A stretch of 64,000 nucleotides of DNA from VXYL01 sp965243095 (GCA_965243095.1 OZ251530.1:3844001-3908000), one strand, 5' to 3'. Positions 43,401-51,547 are shown, numbered from the stretch's first letter. The notes: generated by a model not told the origin, from the sequence alone. Made by a program: numbers and translations.

Positions 43401-45062
43401 AACTGCGATGTGCGCCGGCCGGAAACCTGCACCCGCCAGCTGGTGGACGGCAGCCTCGCCACCACCATGTGCGACTTGACCAACTGCCCCGACAACGAAG
43501 AAGGCAAGGCCGGATTGCTGGACGGCGCCGAACGCGACGCGCTGGCGGCGTTCATCCTCAACATCCCCTACCCGCCCGCGCAAACGCGCCCGTTCGACAA
43601 CGCGCTCACCCCGCAGGCGCGCGACGGCTTCTTCGAGTTCAGCTACCTCAACGACTCCTCCGGCCGCACGACCGGCGCGCAAACCTGCGGCGCCTGCCAC
43701 CGGCCGCCGTTTCTGGTGAGCACCAACACGCCGGGCACCGGCATGGACGCGCCCACCTGGCGCGGCGCCAACGACCGCTTCATCATCACGCCGCAGGCGC
43801 GCACGAACGTGATCGATCTCATGCGCATCGTGAACATGGACGACACCTTCCCCGAACGCAACATCTGGATTCTCGGCGGCGCCACGCCGGACATCTGGGA
43901 AATGGTGCTGGAAGGCAGCACCGGATTCGCCGGCGCCTTCGGCCGGCAGGTGACGCTGAACGCGCGCAGCGCCGGGCGCCCGCAAACGGGCCGTGTGCTG
44001 AACGCGCTCGAAACCGCCGCCGCCGAGGACGCCGTGGTGCTGCAGGCCGAGGGCGTTCGCCTGCAAGCCGATGGCGGCGTTCGGCGCTTGGCGCTGCAAT
44101 TCGCCGACGGCCGCTACGTCGAGCGCGACAGCGAGGGCGCGTTCTCCCGCGCCGAACTGCGCCGCGCCGCCGAGCGGGGCGAGCTGTTCCTCACCATCAC
44201 CGGCCGCGCCGGGCCGAACGTGGCACCGCACTTCCCGCAGCCGGGCCTGTGGCCAATCGGCGAGATCCACGCGCAAACCGTCAACTTGGACATGCCCATG
44301 CTGGGTGACGACGCGACGCTGCGGATCCACGGGCGGCACGTCCACCCGGGCGCGTCCGTGTTCTTGAACGGCCGGCGCGTGGCCGGCGCGGTGCGGTGCG
44401 AATCCGGCGCGTTGCCGCGTTGCGACGGCGAAACGGTGATCGTGGAGTTCTGGGACGCGCCGGAATCGGGCGGGCTGCACTTTCTGCAGGTGCAAAACCC
44501 GGGCGGCCTGTTCAGCAACGATCTCATGTTCTTCAACGAAACCGTGCCGCAACCGCCGCGGCCGGGAAATCTGATTTACAGCGGCGGCAATTTCGAGTGG
44601 CGCCACTGGGACAACCACCTAGGTCCGCTGTGGCGCGGCGAACCGCGCTCGCACTGGAACACCGTGGAACTGGACGGCAACACCGTGGACGTGCCGGACC
44701 GCGGCGCCGAAGTGCGCGCAAATGTGCGCGTGGCGAACCGGAGCCAGCCGTGGCGCGCCCAGCTAAGCCACGGCGTGCTGGTGACGCGCGGCCAGGAGTA
44801 CACGCTCTGCTACGACGCGAAAGCCGCCGGCGAGCGGTTCATCACCGCGTACATGGACACGAATCTGAACCAGTGGCGCAACATCAGCGGCGGCCAGTTC
44901 CGCGCCGAACTATCCACCGAGTGGCAAACCTTCCAGCACACCTTCACGGTGCAAGAGACCGACATGACGGCCCGCGTGGCGTTCGACTTCGCGCAAAGCA
45001 CCCTGCGCGTGGACATCGACAACGTGGGCTTGTACGAAGGCAGCGAGTGCGGCGTGCCGTAG
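40281..45062 (+). CDS. Giant secreted three-haem beta-propeller protein (main body, frameshifted from its start)
   Basis: About 1590 codons, joined in life to the 39874 segment by a frameshift near 40308. Two tandem ~230-residue modules come first (each with an NPARNxNQ motif and GFLTSM). A proline run and a cytochrome-like region with CVNCH (41541-41555) follow. Next is a YVTN-type beta-propeller (YVYVANTPADTVDVIDAHTR; VWVANHVSDTVSVIDAD), and then CESCH (43140-43154) and CGACH (43686-43700), giving three c-type haem sites. The last ~170 residues resemble a carbohydrate-binding jelly-roll. It would be a surface or periplasmic redox protein of unknown substrate. TTG 40281 is not a believable start. 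Confidence 0.78.
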   Translation: MAVDAYVHVDIEALPYLRTIEDGFLTSMRDLAPVAEGNHRVVVFNPARNENQVSQLRLINPDAQAADVVIRGVDDNGEAGASEVRLSLPGHAARTYSAKHLEEGHEDLQGALGAGAGKWRLTVESEASIHVMSLLLSRNTGRLANLSSVPGEADVSGETKTHHVPLFPAKDDPGGRQGFLRVVNRAEQEVAVRITAFDDAGNERPEITLQLDDGRTVHFNSIHLEDGNAAKGLSAGVGDGEGDWRLQLATEQDIAVYVYIRTEDGFLTSMHDVVPVTERRQRVAFFNPARNANQRSKLRVVNTGETEETVTVRGTDDAGQATDDVSFTLPARGARTFFATALEEGHADLAGALGVGAGKWRLEVEASPAVRTMSLLLSPSGHLTNLSTALPFPPPPPPPPTETSADVFEESISEPIVQGRCVNCHVIDGLSGGTRLVFVGASDADHLETNRQAFINLLSRTNSGKELVLDKVRGLRGHGGGLQIAEDSEDYANLERFLTLLEAEMNAGGSRQPPALATTGVGRPMLVSPHSKPIAANGGYVYVANTPADTVDVIDAHTRRVVKRIDVGVDPVSVAVRPDGREVWVANHVSDTVSVIDADAASRSFHEVIATIQDIDAQTLSTRFDEPVGIAFASASKAYVALSTANEVAIVDAREHAVTGRLPIRAQDPRALVARGDRLYVIPFESNNQSQLSGCRAEDIDGDVCTFDAVQHVFTTNNVLSLGYDADIVKNPRIPDRDIFVFDTRTDEQIDVVHTAGTLLYGIAVDGNGRVFVAQTDARNVENGRAGTRKHGLAEMENRAFLNQITRVNCRGSCGQPTFFDLEPLPPEHPAAGMALATPFGIQVTEDDAALVVTAAGSDKVFTVDADSGEVLGRVAVEAAPRGIALVSDADGAARQAWVLNAVANSVSLVDLSSLANPAVVDTIALVDPTDPVVKQGRIAFNDADASSTGTFSCESCHPDGHTDQLIWVLQTPVCDSGDYTDARLRESAEQLDAGCTQVPPRLTMPVRGLRDTQPYHWDGIPGDPYGGTNTASVFAPVEPNCDVRRPETCTRQLVDGSLATTMCDLTNCPDNEEGKAGLLDGAERDALAAFILNIPYPPAQTRPFDNALTPQARDGFFEFSYLNDSSGRTTGAQTCGACHRPPFLVSTNTPGTGMDAPTWRGANDRFIITPQARTNVIDLMRIVNMDDTFPERNIWILGGATPDIWEMVLEGSTGFAGAFGRQVTLNARSAGRPQTGRVLNALETAAAEDAVVLQAEGVRLQADGGVRRLALQFADGRYVERDSEGAFSRAELRRAAERGELFLTITGRAGPNVAPHFPQPGLWPIGEIHAQTVNLDMPMLGDDATLRIHGRHVHPGASVFLNGRRVAGAVRCESGALPRCDGETVIVEFWDAPESGGLHFLQVQNPGGLFSNDLMFFNETVPQPPRPGNLIYSGGNFEWRHWDNHLGPLWRGEPRSHWNTVELDGNTVDVPDRGAEVRANVRVANRSQPWRAQLSHGVLVTRGQEYTLCYDAKAAGERFITAYMDTNLNQWRNISGGQFRAELSTEWQTFQHTFTVQETDMTARVAFDFAQSTLRVDIDNVGLYEGSECGVP

Positions 45063-45065
45063 TTC

Positions 45066-45106
45066 TGGGGAGCGCGGGCGTCTCGCCCGCAAAGGCGCGA
45101 AGCGCC
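45066..45106 (+). repeat. Dispersed palindromic repeat, copy 2
   Basis: GCGGGCG-TCT-CGCCCGC (45074-45090) with GGGAGC before it and a second stem GGCGC-GAA-GCGCC (45094-45106) after it. It lies 4 bases after the stop of the large secreted protein and could act as a transcript end, though there is no T-run. Confidence 0.7.
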
Positions 45107-45121
45107 CGATAGCCGCAAGCA

Positions 45122-46882
45122 TCACGGCACGGCTTGGCAGCGAGCAAGTTCCCAGCCGTGGAAGACGACGGCAATGCCGGTGTAGGAGATTTCCGGGCCT
45201 TGTGACCGCAGATAGTCGTCCGCCAAGTAGCGCTCCAGCTGCGTGGTGGCTTGCACCAACGCCGCGTCCAGCTTCGCCTTGTCATCTTTGCGTTTGACGT
45301 ATTTGAGCTCGATCAAGTAGCCGTGTCGCGCCAACCGATGCCGCGCCGTGAATGGCTCCAAGCAAAAGTCCACGAAACCCTTGCCGAACTCGCGCTCGGT
45401 GCTGAACAGGAAGTGGTCGGTCGCGCCCAGATACGCCGCCAAGAATGCCTGCACCATCTTCTCTTCGCGCAGGTAGTCGCGCACGCTAGACTGCGCCTCT
45501 ATCGCTTCGGCCAGAAACTCCAACGCCGGTTTCCATTCGCCGTGTTGCGCCATGCGCCGCAGCAGGCGCTCCAAATCGTGCAGGTACACGGTGAACGCGC
45601 CCACGTCGCGGTAGGCGTCGCGCAGGAAGGCGTGCAGCAGGTGGCGGGCGGTTTGGTTCGGCACCACCAGCTGCGGCTCGCCGGAAGCGCCCGGGGCGTC
45701 AGGGCCGATGCTCAACAGGCCGAAGTAGTGCAGCAGCGACAGGAAGTTGCCGCGTTCCTCCAGCTCCCGCTGCGGGAAGCTCCGGCTCACTCGGCACACG
45801 GTGCGGCCATCCGTCATCGCCGTACGCAGCAGGTCGAAGTTGCCGTTGAGCTGGTTCCCGACGGTGAGTAGGTGGCGGAGCTTGCCGTAGTCCACGCGCA
45901 CATTGTCGTCGATCAGTTCGAGCGGCGGCCCCGACCTGCCGAGCGACTCCGCCAAGTAGTAGAGCACCATGTCCGTGTTGTACACGTCCTCGTCGGCTTC
46001 GTCGGCGAAGCGGTAGCCGTTGTACCACTGGCGCATGGTCGCCAAGGCGTCGTCGGGGCGCTCGCCGATGGCGCCGGCGGCGTGATAGGTGTGCAGCACC
46101 CGGCGCACCTCGTCCTCGGTGAAGCCCAGCATGGCGTTCAGTTCCGCGCTCAGGCTCAGGTTGCGCCCGATGTTGAAGCCGCTGGTCACGTCGTCCATGG
46201 CCAACGGCGATACGCCGGTGACGAACAGGCGCTCCAGCGCGCCCGTGTCTGTGCCGTTTTTCAAGGTGGCGAAGAAGCTCCGGTAGAAGCCGTCGTCGTG
46301 CGTCAGCGCCTGGTAGGCGGCCTCGCCGTGGCGCGCCAGCACCGCGTTGGCCAGATTGTCGTATTCGTCGATGAGCATGTAGACCGGCACGCCGTGCTCG
46401 CGGGCGATCGCGAACGCGCTGCGCAGCTTGGTGTTGATCGACGACTGGGAGCGGATTTCTTGCAAGGTGCTAGCGTCGAAGACGTCCTCGTTTTGCCGCA
46501 AGCAGTCACGCAGATCGATGTCGCAACATTCCTCGAAGCGCTCTTCCATGCGCTCCGGCGCCGTGTCCATCCCCGAGAAATTGAAGCGCAACACCAGATA
46601 CCGGCCGCGCGGCGCGGTGGGCGATGCGCCGATGTCCGTGCCGCCGAAGATGGCCTCGAACTCGTGGCGGTGCTGGCGGCCGTAGTAACATTCCAGCGTC
46701 CTCAGCCAGCAGGTCTTGCCGAACCGCCGGGGCCGGATGAACAGCACATAGCTGTGCCTTTCCAGCGGGCGAAGGAAGGCCGTCTTGTCCACGTAAAGGC
46801 TGCCGTCCAGGCGGATGCCGCGGAAGTCGGCGCGACCATAGGGAATGTTGGGCGCGGTGCCGGTGTTCCGCTCGTTTGCCAC
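45122..46882 (-). CDS. AAA-ATPase-like protein with DUF1703 (PD-(D/E)XK) domain
   Basis: 586 residues. The N-terminal AAA-ATPase-like domain (pfam09820 type) opens with PYGRADFRGIRLDGSLYVDKT and has the P-loop FIRPRRFGKT near 48-57 and VYMLIDEYDNL near 167. The C-terminal DUF1703 nuclease-like domain has DFCLEPF and YLIELKYVKRKDD, matching the D...ExK pattern. Such proteins are abundant, often in multicopy, and of unknown function. It is convergent with the large secreted protein and may be co-transcribed after nothing obvious: the outer-membrane protein gene (46894-47673) lies 11 bases upstream on the same strand. Confidence 0.88.
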   Translation of the reverse strand: MANERNTGTAPNIPYGRADFRGIRLDGSLYVDKTAFLRPLERHSYVLFIRPRRFGKTCWLRTLECYYGRQHRHEFEAIFGGTDIGASPTAPRGRYLVLRFNFSGMDTAPERMEERFEECCDIDLRDCLRQNEDVFDASTLQEIRSQSSINTKLRSAFAIAREHGVPVYMLIDEYDNLANAVLARHGEAAYQALTHDDGFYRSFFATLKNGTDTGALERLFVTGVSPLAMDDVTSGFNIGRNLSLSAELNAMLGFTEDEVRRVLHTYHAAGAIGERPDDALATMRQWYNGYRFADEADEDVYNTDMVLYYLAESLGRSGPPLELIDDNVRVDYGKLRHLLTVGNQLNGNFDLLRTAMTDGRTVCRVSRSFPQRELEERGNFLSLLHYFGLLSIGPDAPGASGEPQLVVPNQTARHLLHAFLRDAYRDVGAFTVYLHDLERLLRRMAQHGEWKPALEFLAEAIEAQSSVRDYLREEKMVQAFLAAYLGATDHFLFSTEREFGKGFVDFCLEPFTARHRLARHGYLIELKYVKRKDDKAKLDAALVQATTQLERYLADDYLRSQGPEISYTGIAVVFHGWELARCQAVP

Positions 46883-46893
46883 CGGTGCAACCT

Positions 46894-47673
46894 CTAGAGA
46901 CGCCGAATCAGCCGCAGCGCCACTCCGTTCTCGCTGCCTTTCACGGTGGACGGAATGATGACGCCGCCTTCGAACAGCCTATCCCAGCTTTTGCGTTGAT
47001 AGCTGATGCGGCGCACTTCCAACTGCAGCGCGTGGCGTTCTCCCAGTTGCCGCTCCAAGCCAACGCCGAACGTCCGGGCGCGGAATCTTCGATCCACCAC
47101 GTCGGTGAAACTGGCCAGCGGCGTTGGCGGACACTCCAATTCCGGCCCGGGGCAGCCGGTTTCGGTGATGGAGAACTCGGTTGGGACACTGCGCAGCCCA
47201 GCCAAGGCGTACAGGCCGAAAGCCGAGTTTGGGAGCCGCCCGCCGAACTTCACCGCGACGCCGTAGCTGACGCCGGCCTTCAGCCACCAATCCTCCGGCC
47301 AAGTGTCCGTCCATGTGTAGCCGGTGCCTTCCAAGTGGCCTTTGAGCTTGCTCGGCTGCAACGCCGCATCCAATTCGACGTCGAGGTGCAAGCCGCTGCT
47401 GCCGGGCAAGGGCCAACGGTAGCCAGCCAGCCCCCCGAACGTGTACGCGGTGCGGTCGGCATCGCTGTCGGCGCTAGTGATCAAGCCCTGCGCCAACCCC
47501 TCTTCGGTGTAAACGGTCTTCCCGTAACCGAACTCCTGCCCATCCACAGCGGCGGCAACCCCAAGGTACCAACCACCCTCCTGTGCTGCCGCCGGCGCCG
47601 AGACACAGAGCGTCAACAGAACGCCCGCCATCCAGCCCAACCGAATCGGCAACAAACTCCACCTCATGCCCAT
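46894..47673 (-). CDS. Outer-membrane beta-barrel protein
   Basis: 259 residues. A signal peptide ends at SAPAAAQ, near residue 31. The mature chain has alternating hydrophobic/polar strands: GGWYLGVAAAVDG, YTFGGLAGYRWPL, LHLDVELDAAL, FGLYALAGLRSVP and a final VALRLIRRL, typical of an eight-stranded barrel. Two cysteines, in GCPGPELECPP, lie in a predicted loop. The start is ATG 47673 or 47667. Function is unknown; size and form recall OmpA/OmpW-like porins or adhesins. Confidence 0.75.
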   Translation of the reverse strand: MGMRWSLLPIRLGWMAGVLLTLCVSAPAAAQEGGWYLGVAAAVDGQEFGYGKTVYTEEGLAQGLITSADSDADRTAYTFGGLAGYRWPLPGSSGLHLDVELDAALQPSKLKGHLEGTGYTWTDTWPEDWWLKAGVSYGVAVKFGGRLPNSAFGLYALAGLRSVPTEFSITETGCPGPELECPPTPLASFTDVVDRRFRARTFGVGLERQLGERHALQLEVRRISYQRKSWDRLFEGGVIIPSTVKGSENGVALRLIRRL

Positions 47674-47757
47674 AGCCAGCCCACGACCATCAGCCAAAAC
47701 CGCCGGCACATTAGCATAGGCGGGCGATGCCTCGTGACCACTATCCGGCACGGCGGT

Positions 47758-48110
47758 TCACCAGCTTTTGCCCTTCAACTGCTTTGGGAACAGCTTGCGA
47801 TCCGACGGACGGTCTTCGTCCAAGGCGCGGATGAGATGCTCAATCGTCTCGCGCTGCTCGCCAGCGTCCTTCTCCTTCATCCACGCCCGGATCATGGTGC
47901 CCAAACGCGCCTGCCGGTCTTCGCCAAACCCCGCGAGCTGTTCCCGCCATCGCGGGAGCGACAAGTCAAGGCGGGATTCGATGTTGTTCCAAAGAGTAGG
48001 CCTGTTCACTGCCGTGTCCAGAGCGTGGATGTTGGCGCCATCATACAACGCAGGAAGCGCATCGACCTGCAGCAGCGCAAACGCGCAGACGGGGGTGTAC
48101 GATCTTTGGT
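47758..48110 (-). pseudogene. Remnant of a hypothetical protein (C-terminal part)
   Basis: About 115 residues (VDALPALYDGANIHALD... to the end LFPKQLKGKSW) have ordinary protein composition, including a helix-rich stretch RLGTMIRAWMKEKDAGEQRETIEHLIRALDE. No start codon or ribosome site is visible. Upstream the frame runs into the palindromic repeat element at 48091-48212, which probably destroyed the gene's 5' end. I do not recognise the family. Confidence 0.45.
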
Positions 48111-48212
48111 GACGGGTGCTGGGAGCGCGGGCGTCTCGCCCGCATGCAGGCGGAACGCCTGCGTTTCCCGGCTTGGCGCCGAAACCCTTACCAAAGGTCT
48201 GTCGTACACCCC
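48091..48212 (+). repeat. Repeat element with outer inverted repeats, palindromic repeat copy 3 inside
   Basis: Outer inverted repeats: GGGGTGTACGA...CTTTGGT at 48091-48110 and its reverse complement (with a 4-base insert) at 48190-48212. Inside are the hairpins GCGGGCG-TCT-CGCCCGC (48127-48143), shared with 39743 and 45074, and GCAGGCG-GAA-CGCCTGC (48146-48162). No coding capacity. It looks like a small non-autonomous palindromic element. Confidence 0.6.
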
Positions 48213-48299
48213 GCAGACGCCCGCAGACGGGGAAACGCGCCCGAAGGTGCCCCAGCGCGGTATGCTGCGTGGTTTCGCCTGGCGTCAACCCCAGCGGCC

Positions 48300-50318
48300 A
48301 TGCCCGAACACCAGCCTCTCTTGTTCGAGGACGCGGATTCCGTCACCCGCCGTACCGCCCTCAACGTCGTTCACGCGAGCGCCACCTCCGTGGCGGCGTT
48401 TCAAGCGGACTACTTCGCTGGATTCGCGTCCATGCGGGCGCTCACCTACAGCACCAGCATTCCCATGATCGCCGGGCTTTTGGCCGAGCACGAGTTCGAG
48501 GACTTCGAATGCGTGTTCGGGCACGGCGGCATCCTTTCCCGCGAGGCCGAGGAGATTCTCGCCTTCCAATACGCCGTGCGCGAACAGCTCGCCAGCAGCA
48601 TGCTCGCCCGGCACGGCAAAGACGCCAACGAGCAAGCGGGCGTGTGGCCGCGGGTCGCCCGCGACGAGGTGCGCTTCTTCGTGGTGAAGGACGTCATCGC
48701 GCACGCCAAGATCTATCTGCTCGAACGCCCGGGCAAGCGGCGCGTGATGGTGGGTTCGGCGAATCTCTCCGAGCGCGCCTTCTCCGGCCGCCAAGCGGAG
48801 ACGCTCATCGTCTTCGACGATGACGAAGTGGCGTGGCGACACTACCTGCGCCAATACGAAGCCGTGCGCGACATCGCCACCTGCCGCCTGCCCCTGCCGC
48901 GCGAACCGCTGCCCAAGGAGCAGGTGCGCGTGGAGGAAACCCCGGCGCTGGTGGAAGCCGAAGTACACCCGGAAGGCGCGACGCTGTTCGTGCCGGCGCA
49001 AACCGCCGCGGAGGAGACGGTCTCCGTGCCGGCCGTGACGGCGCGCATCGAGCACATCAAGCCGGTGCTGCGCCGCGGCTTGGCCGGCCTGCGCCCGGGG
49101 CGCGACGGGCGCTTGCGGCTGGCGCCGAAGGTGGTGAAGGAGATCGTCCGCATCGCCCGGGCGCGCGACACGGAGGCCGCCCCGCCGACGTTCCTCTCCC
49201 GCGACGGCGAGCGGTTCTCCCTCTCCGGCCAGGACTTCGACTTGAACGCCAGCGCGGACGAGGCCCGCGCCGACGCGGCCGCGTGGCTGGAGTTCTTCGG
49301 CAACTACGAGAACGGCTTCGTCGGCGACGTGCCGCGCCTGCAGCGCGACTACTTCACCTTCATGTGCTGGTTCTACTTCGCGCCGCTGATGTGCGACCTG
49401 CGCAACATCGCCCTGCGCGGCGACGCCTTCAGCTTCGACCAGCCGCTGTTCGCCGTGCTCTACGGCTCCAGCAACTGCGGCAAGACCAGCCTCGTCGAAG
49501 CGCTGATGGCGTCCATGTTCGCGCATCCGCGCATCGTCGATTCGCAGGACTTCACGCCCGGCAAGCTGCGCGGCCTGCAGCAGGCGTACAAGCGCTTTCC
49601 GGTGGTGTTCGACGACATCACCCGCGACCGCTTCGGCCGCTACGCGGACGAGATCATCAAGGACGAGACCATCCCCTACCGCGAGTACCCCTGCTTCGCC
49701 CTCTCCATGAACGCCGACGCCCGCAGCTTCAAGCCGGAGATCGTCAAGCGCTGCCTGATGATCTACACGCGCACCTCCCTGCCCGGCGACAACACCCATG
49801 CCCGCCGCAAGCTGCAGCGCTCCGTGGCCGCCATCCGCGCCCGCATGAGCACCGCCCTGTTCCGCACCTTCCTGCGCGAAGCCGCCGCCGCGGTGGACGA
49901 GGCCGCCCAATCCGAAGACGACGCCGTGGACGCCCTCCGCCTGGCCTCCGGCGTGCTGTGCGAGCTGTTCCGGCAGCTGGTTCCACGCGGCGCACACCTG
50001 CCGGCGTGGTGCGCCCCGATGACGCTGGCCGAGTACCAGGAGCGCGCCTTCGAGCGCCCCCGCCTCTACCTGGGCACGCTGTTGGACCGCAGCCGCCACA
50101 GCAGCGCCCGCCGCCCGCCCGAGGGCTGCTGGAGCATCGTCGGCAACCAGATCATCGTCTCCGTCGCCTCCATCGAGTTCGCCCGCACCCGCGCCGACAT
50201 CCCCGACTGGCTGCTGGACGACGCCGGCAGCGCGGCGGGGAAGATCGCGTTGAACCGGGAGCTTACGGAGGACTTTCTGGGGAGGAGCGTGCGGGGACGG
50301 TGGTTGTGGGGGCGGTGA
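48300..50318 (+). CDS. PLD-type nuclease fused to a P-loop ATPase
   Basis: 672 residues. The N-terminal part (about 20-195) is a phospholipase-D-like nuclease with one HKD motif: HAKIYLLERPGKRRVMVGSANLS near 138-160. One motif per chain implies a dimer, as in Nuc and BfiI. A linker (about 200-290) follows. The C-terminal region holds a P-loop, LYGSSNCGKTSLVEAL near 391-406, a Walker-B-like VVFDDITRDRF near 438 and a NADARSFKPEIVKRC segment reminiscent of SF3/D5-type viral helicases. ATG 48300 is the first plausible start after the repeat element. It neighbours a nuclease gene and toxin-antitoxin genes, so an anti-phage role is plausible; no known system with exactly this architecture comes to mind. 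Confidence 0.82.
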   Translation: MPEHQPLLFEDADSVTRRTALNVVHASATSVAAFQADYFAGFASMRALTYSTSIPMIAGLLAEHEFEDFECVFGHGGILSREAEEILAFQYAVREQLASSMLARHGKDANEQAGVWPRVARDEVRFFVVKDVIAHAKIYLLERPGKRRVMVGSANLSERAFSGRQAETLIVFDDDEVAWRHYLRQYEAVRDIATCRLPLPREPLPKEQVRVEETPALVEAEVHPEGATLFVPAQTAAEETVSVPAVTARIEHIKPVLRRGLAGLRPGRDGRLRLAPKVVKEIVRIARARDTEAAPPTFLSRDGERFSLSGQDFDLNASADEARADAAAWLEFFGNYENGFVGDVPRLQRDYFTFMCWFYFAPLMCDLRNIALRGDAFSFDQPLFAVLYGSSNCGKTSLVEALMASMFAHPRIVDSQDFTPGKLRGLQQAYKRFPVVFDDITRDRFGRYADEIIKDETIPYREYPCFALSMNADARSFKPEIVKRCLMIYTRTSLPGDNTHARRKLQRSVAAIRARMSTALFRTFLREAAAAVDEAAQSEDDAVDALRLASGVLCELFRQLVPRGAHLPAWCAPMTLAEYQERAFERPRLYLGTLLDRSRHSSARRPPEGCWSIVGNQIIVSVASIEFARTRADIPDWLLDDAGSAAGKIALNRELTEDFLGRSVRGRWLWGR

Positions 50319-50350
50319 GGTCGGTTTCCCAATCAAAGCCGGTGGGCGTC

Positions 50351-51358
50351 CTACTTGCGGCGCATCCGGGCTAGGTCTCGCCGCATCTTGTCGCTGATTC
50401 GATGGAAACGGACCCCTAGCTGCTTAGCCAGATCTAGGGTGGTTGACGGCAGATCATCCTCTACCACGAGAAACGACTCGACGCTTCGCTTCCCGTGCGG
50501 TGCCACGCGCTCCATGGCTTCGCCCACCGCCTTGTACTTCACACATTGATACAGCCCTCGCTCAATGTCCGCTGCACTCGAAATCTTCGATTTGACCTCA
50601 ATGTGCCAGCAGGCCAGATCTTGATCCCAAGCGGAAACGTCCACACGATCGCCGCTGGGAAGATCGTACTCCATCTGGCGATCTGTGACACTCACCTTCC
50701 GCCCTCCGACGGCGCGTAGAATCTTGTCGCAATCTTTGTGGACAAGCTCCTTTAGCGTCTTGTGCTCCATCCCCTCGCCTTTGCCGCCGAATTCCGCGGG
50801 ATTGACGGCTCGCTTCCGCCTTCTAAATTTAGTGGTCACAGGGAATTGATGTTCTTTAAGAAGCTCCCGACCGGCATTTGTCGGGCACATCAGGCCTTCT
50901 CTAAATTCCAACAGGCCCGCAGATTCCAACCACCCTCTTCGCCACCGAACCTCATTTACGTTTGGACCGAGTCCATACTTGCTCTTGCCGACCTCGTGAA
51001 GGTGCTCTTCGCTCGCACCTACGCTAGCTTCGTAAAGCATGTCGAGAACATACACGACGTTGTCGTCGATGATCTCGATAACCCTTTGAGCCTTGTTCCT
51101 TCGCCTTGGAAACGTGCATTCGATAGGCGCGTTGCCTGCGTTCTTGAGGAGCCCGCATCGGAAGAGCGAGTTGATGTAGGTGCTGGCGTTACTTTCCGGC
51201 GTTTCGAACACCCGAACGTACGAAGAGATCACGTCCGCCTTTGTGCGAAGTTGCGCCACCTCAATTTGGTCGCGCACTTTGTCCAGAGTCGCAATGTAGC
51301 CGCCGTATCCGCCATCGAGCGGTTTAATGGAAAGACTACGCTTGTCGCTCCTTGCCAT
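50351..51358 (-). CDS. PD-(D/E)XK nuclease-like protein with winged-helix N-terminus
   Basis: 335 residues. The N-terminal ~180 residues look helical and winged-helix-like (VVYVLDMLYEASVGASEEHLHEVG; GWLESAGLLEFREGLMCPT). The C-terminal domain has the nuclease pattern: Asp in SGDRVDVSAWD and the EVK of WHIEVKSKISS, followed by a helix with YQCVKYKAV. This resembles restriction-endonuclease-like or Mrr-like proteins. ATG 51358 is preferred because GGAAGG stands 8 bases upstream. The gene is clearly more AT-rich than its surroundings, suggesting transfer. It converges with the PLD-ATPase gene 32 bases away, and two promoter-like repeats lie upstream. Confidence 0.78.
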   Translation of the reverse strand: MARSDKRSLSIKPLDGGYGGYIATLDKVRDQIEVAQLRTKADVISSYVRVFETPESNASTYINSLFRCGLLKNAGNAPIECTFPRRRNKAQRVIEIIDDNVVYVLDMLYEASVGASEEHLHEVGKSKYGLGPNVNEVRWRRGWLESAGLLEFREGLMCPTNAGRELLKEHQFPVTTKFRRRKRAVNPAEFGGKGEGMEHKTLKELVHKDCDKILRAVGGRKVSVTDRQMEYDLPSGDRVDVSAWDQDLACWHIEVKSKISSAADIERGLYQCVKYKAVGEAMERVAPHGKRSVESFLVVEDDLPSTTLDLAKQLGVRFHRISDKMRRDLARMRRK

Positions 51359-51391
51359 CGCAAATGCCTTCCACTGGTGCAAGTCTTGGGG

Positions 51392-51420
51392 ACTATCCTA
51401 CTTCGTTGAGGCGTTGTCAA
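51392..51420 (-). promoter_or_regulatory. Promoter of the nuclease gene, repeat copy 1
   Basis: On the minus strand TTGACA (51420-51415) is followed after 17 bases by GATAGT (51397-51392); the start would be near 51385, about 27 bases before ATG 51358. The core AACGAAGTAGGA between the boxes is repeated in the second copy at 51498-51527 and may be an operator. Confidence 0.5.
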
Positions 51421-51497
51421 GCACGCGGTGCGGATTTGTCACTGGCGGGGGCCTCGATCCGCTACAGATCCACTGTAAGTGATTGATTCTCTTTGGG

Positions 51498-51527
51498 ATT
51501 GTCCTACTTCGTTTGGGACGTGGTCAA
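51498..51527 (-). promoter_or_regulatory. Promoter-like repeat copy 2 upstream of the nuclease gene
   Basis: A second, similar unit: TTGACC (51527-51522), an 18-base spacer and GACAAT (51503-51498), with the same AACGAAGTAGGA core. The two units are about 107 bases apart in the same orientation, so a regulator could bind both. Confidence 0.4.
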
Positions 51528-51547
51528 GCAACCTGATGTGATGACAG

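Noticed and set aside
48285..50336. 683-residue minus-strand open frame
   Set aside because: Antisense to the PLD-ATPase gene; composition fits a shadow.
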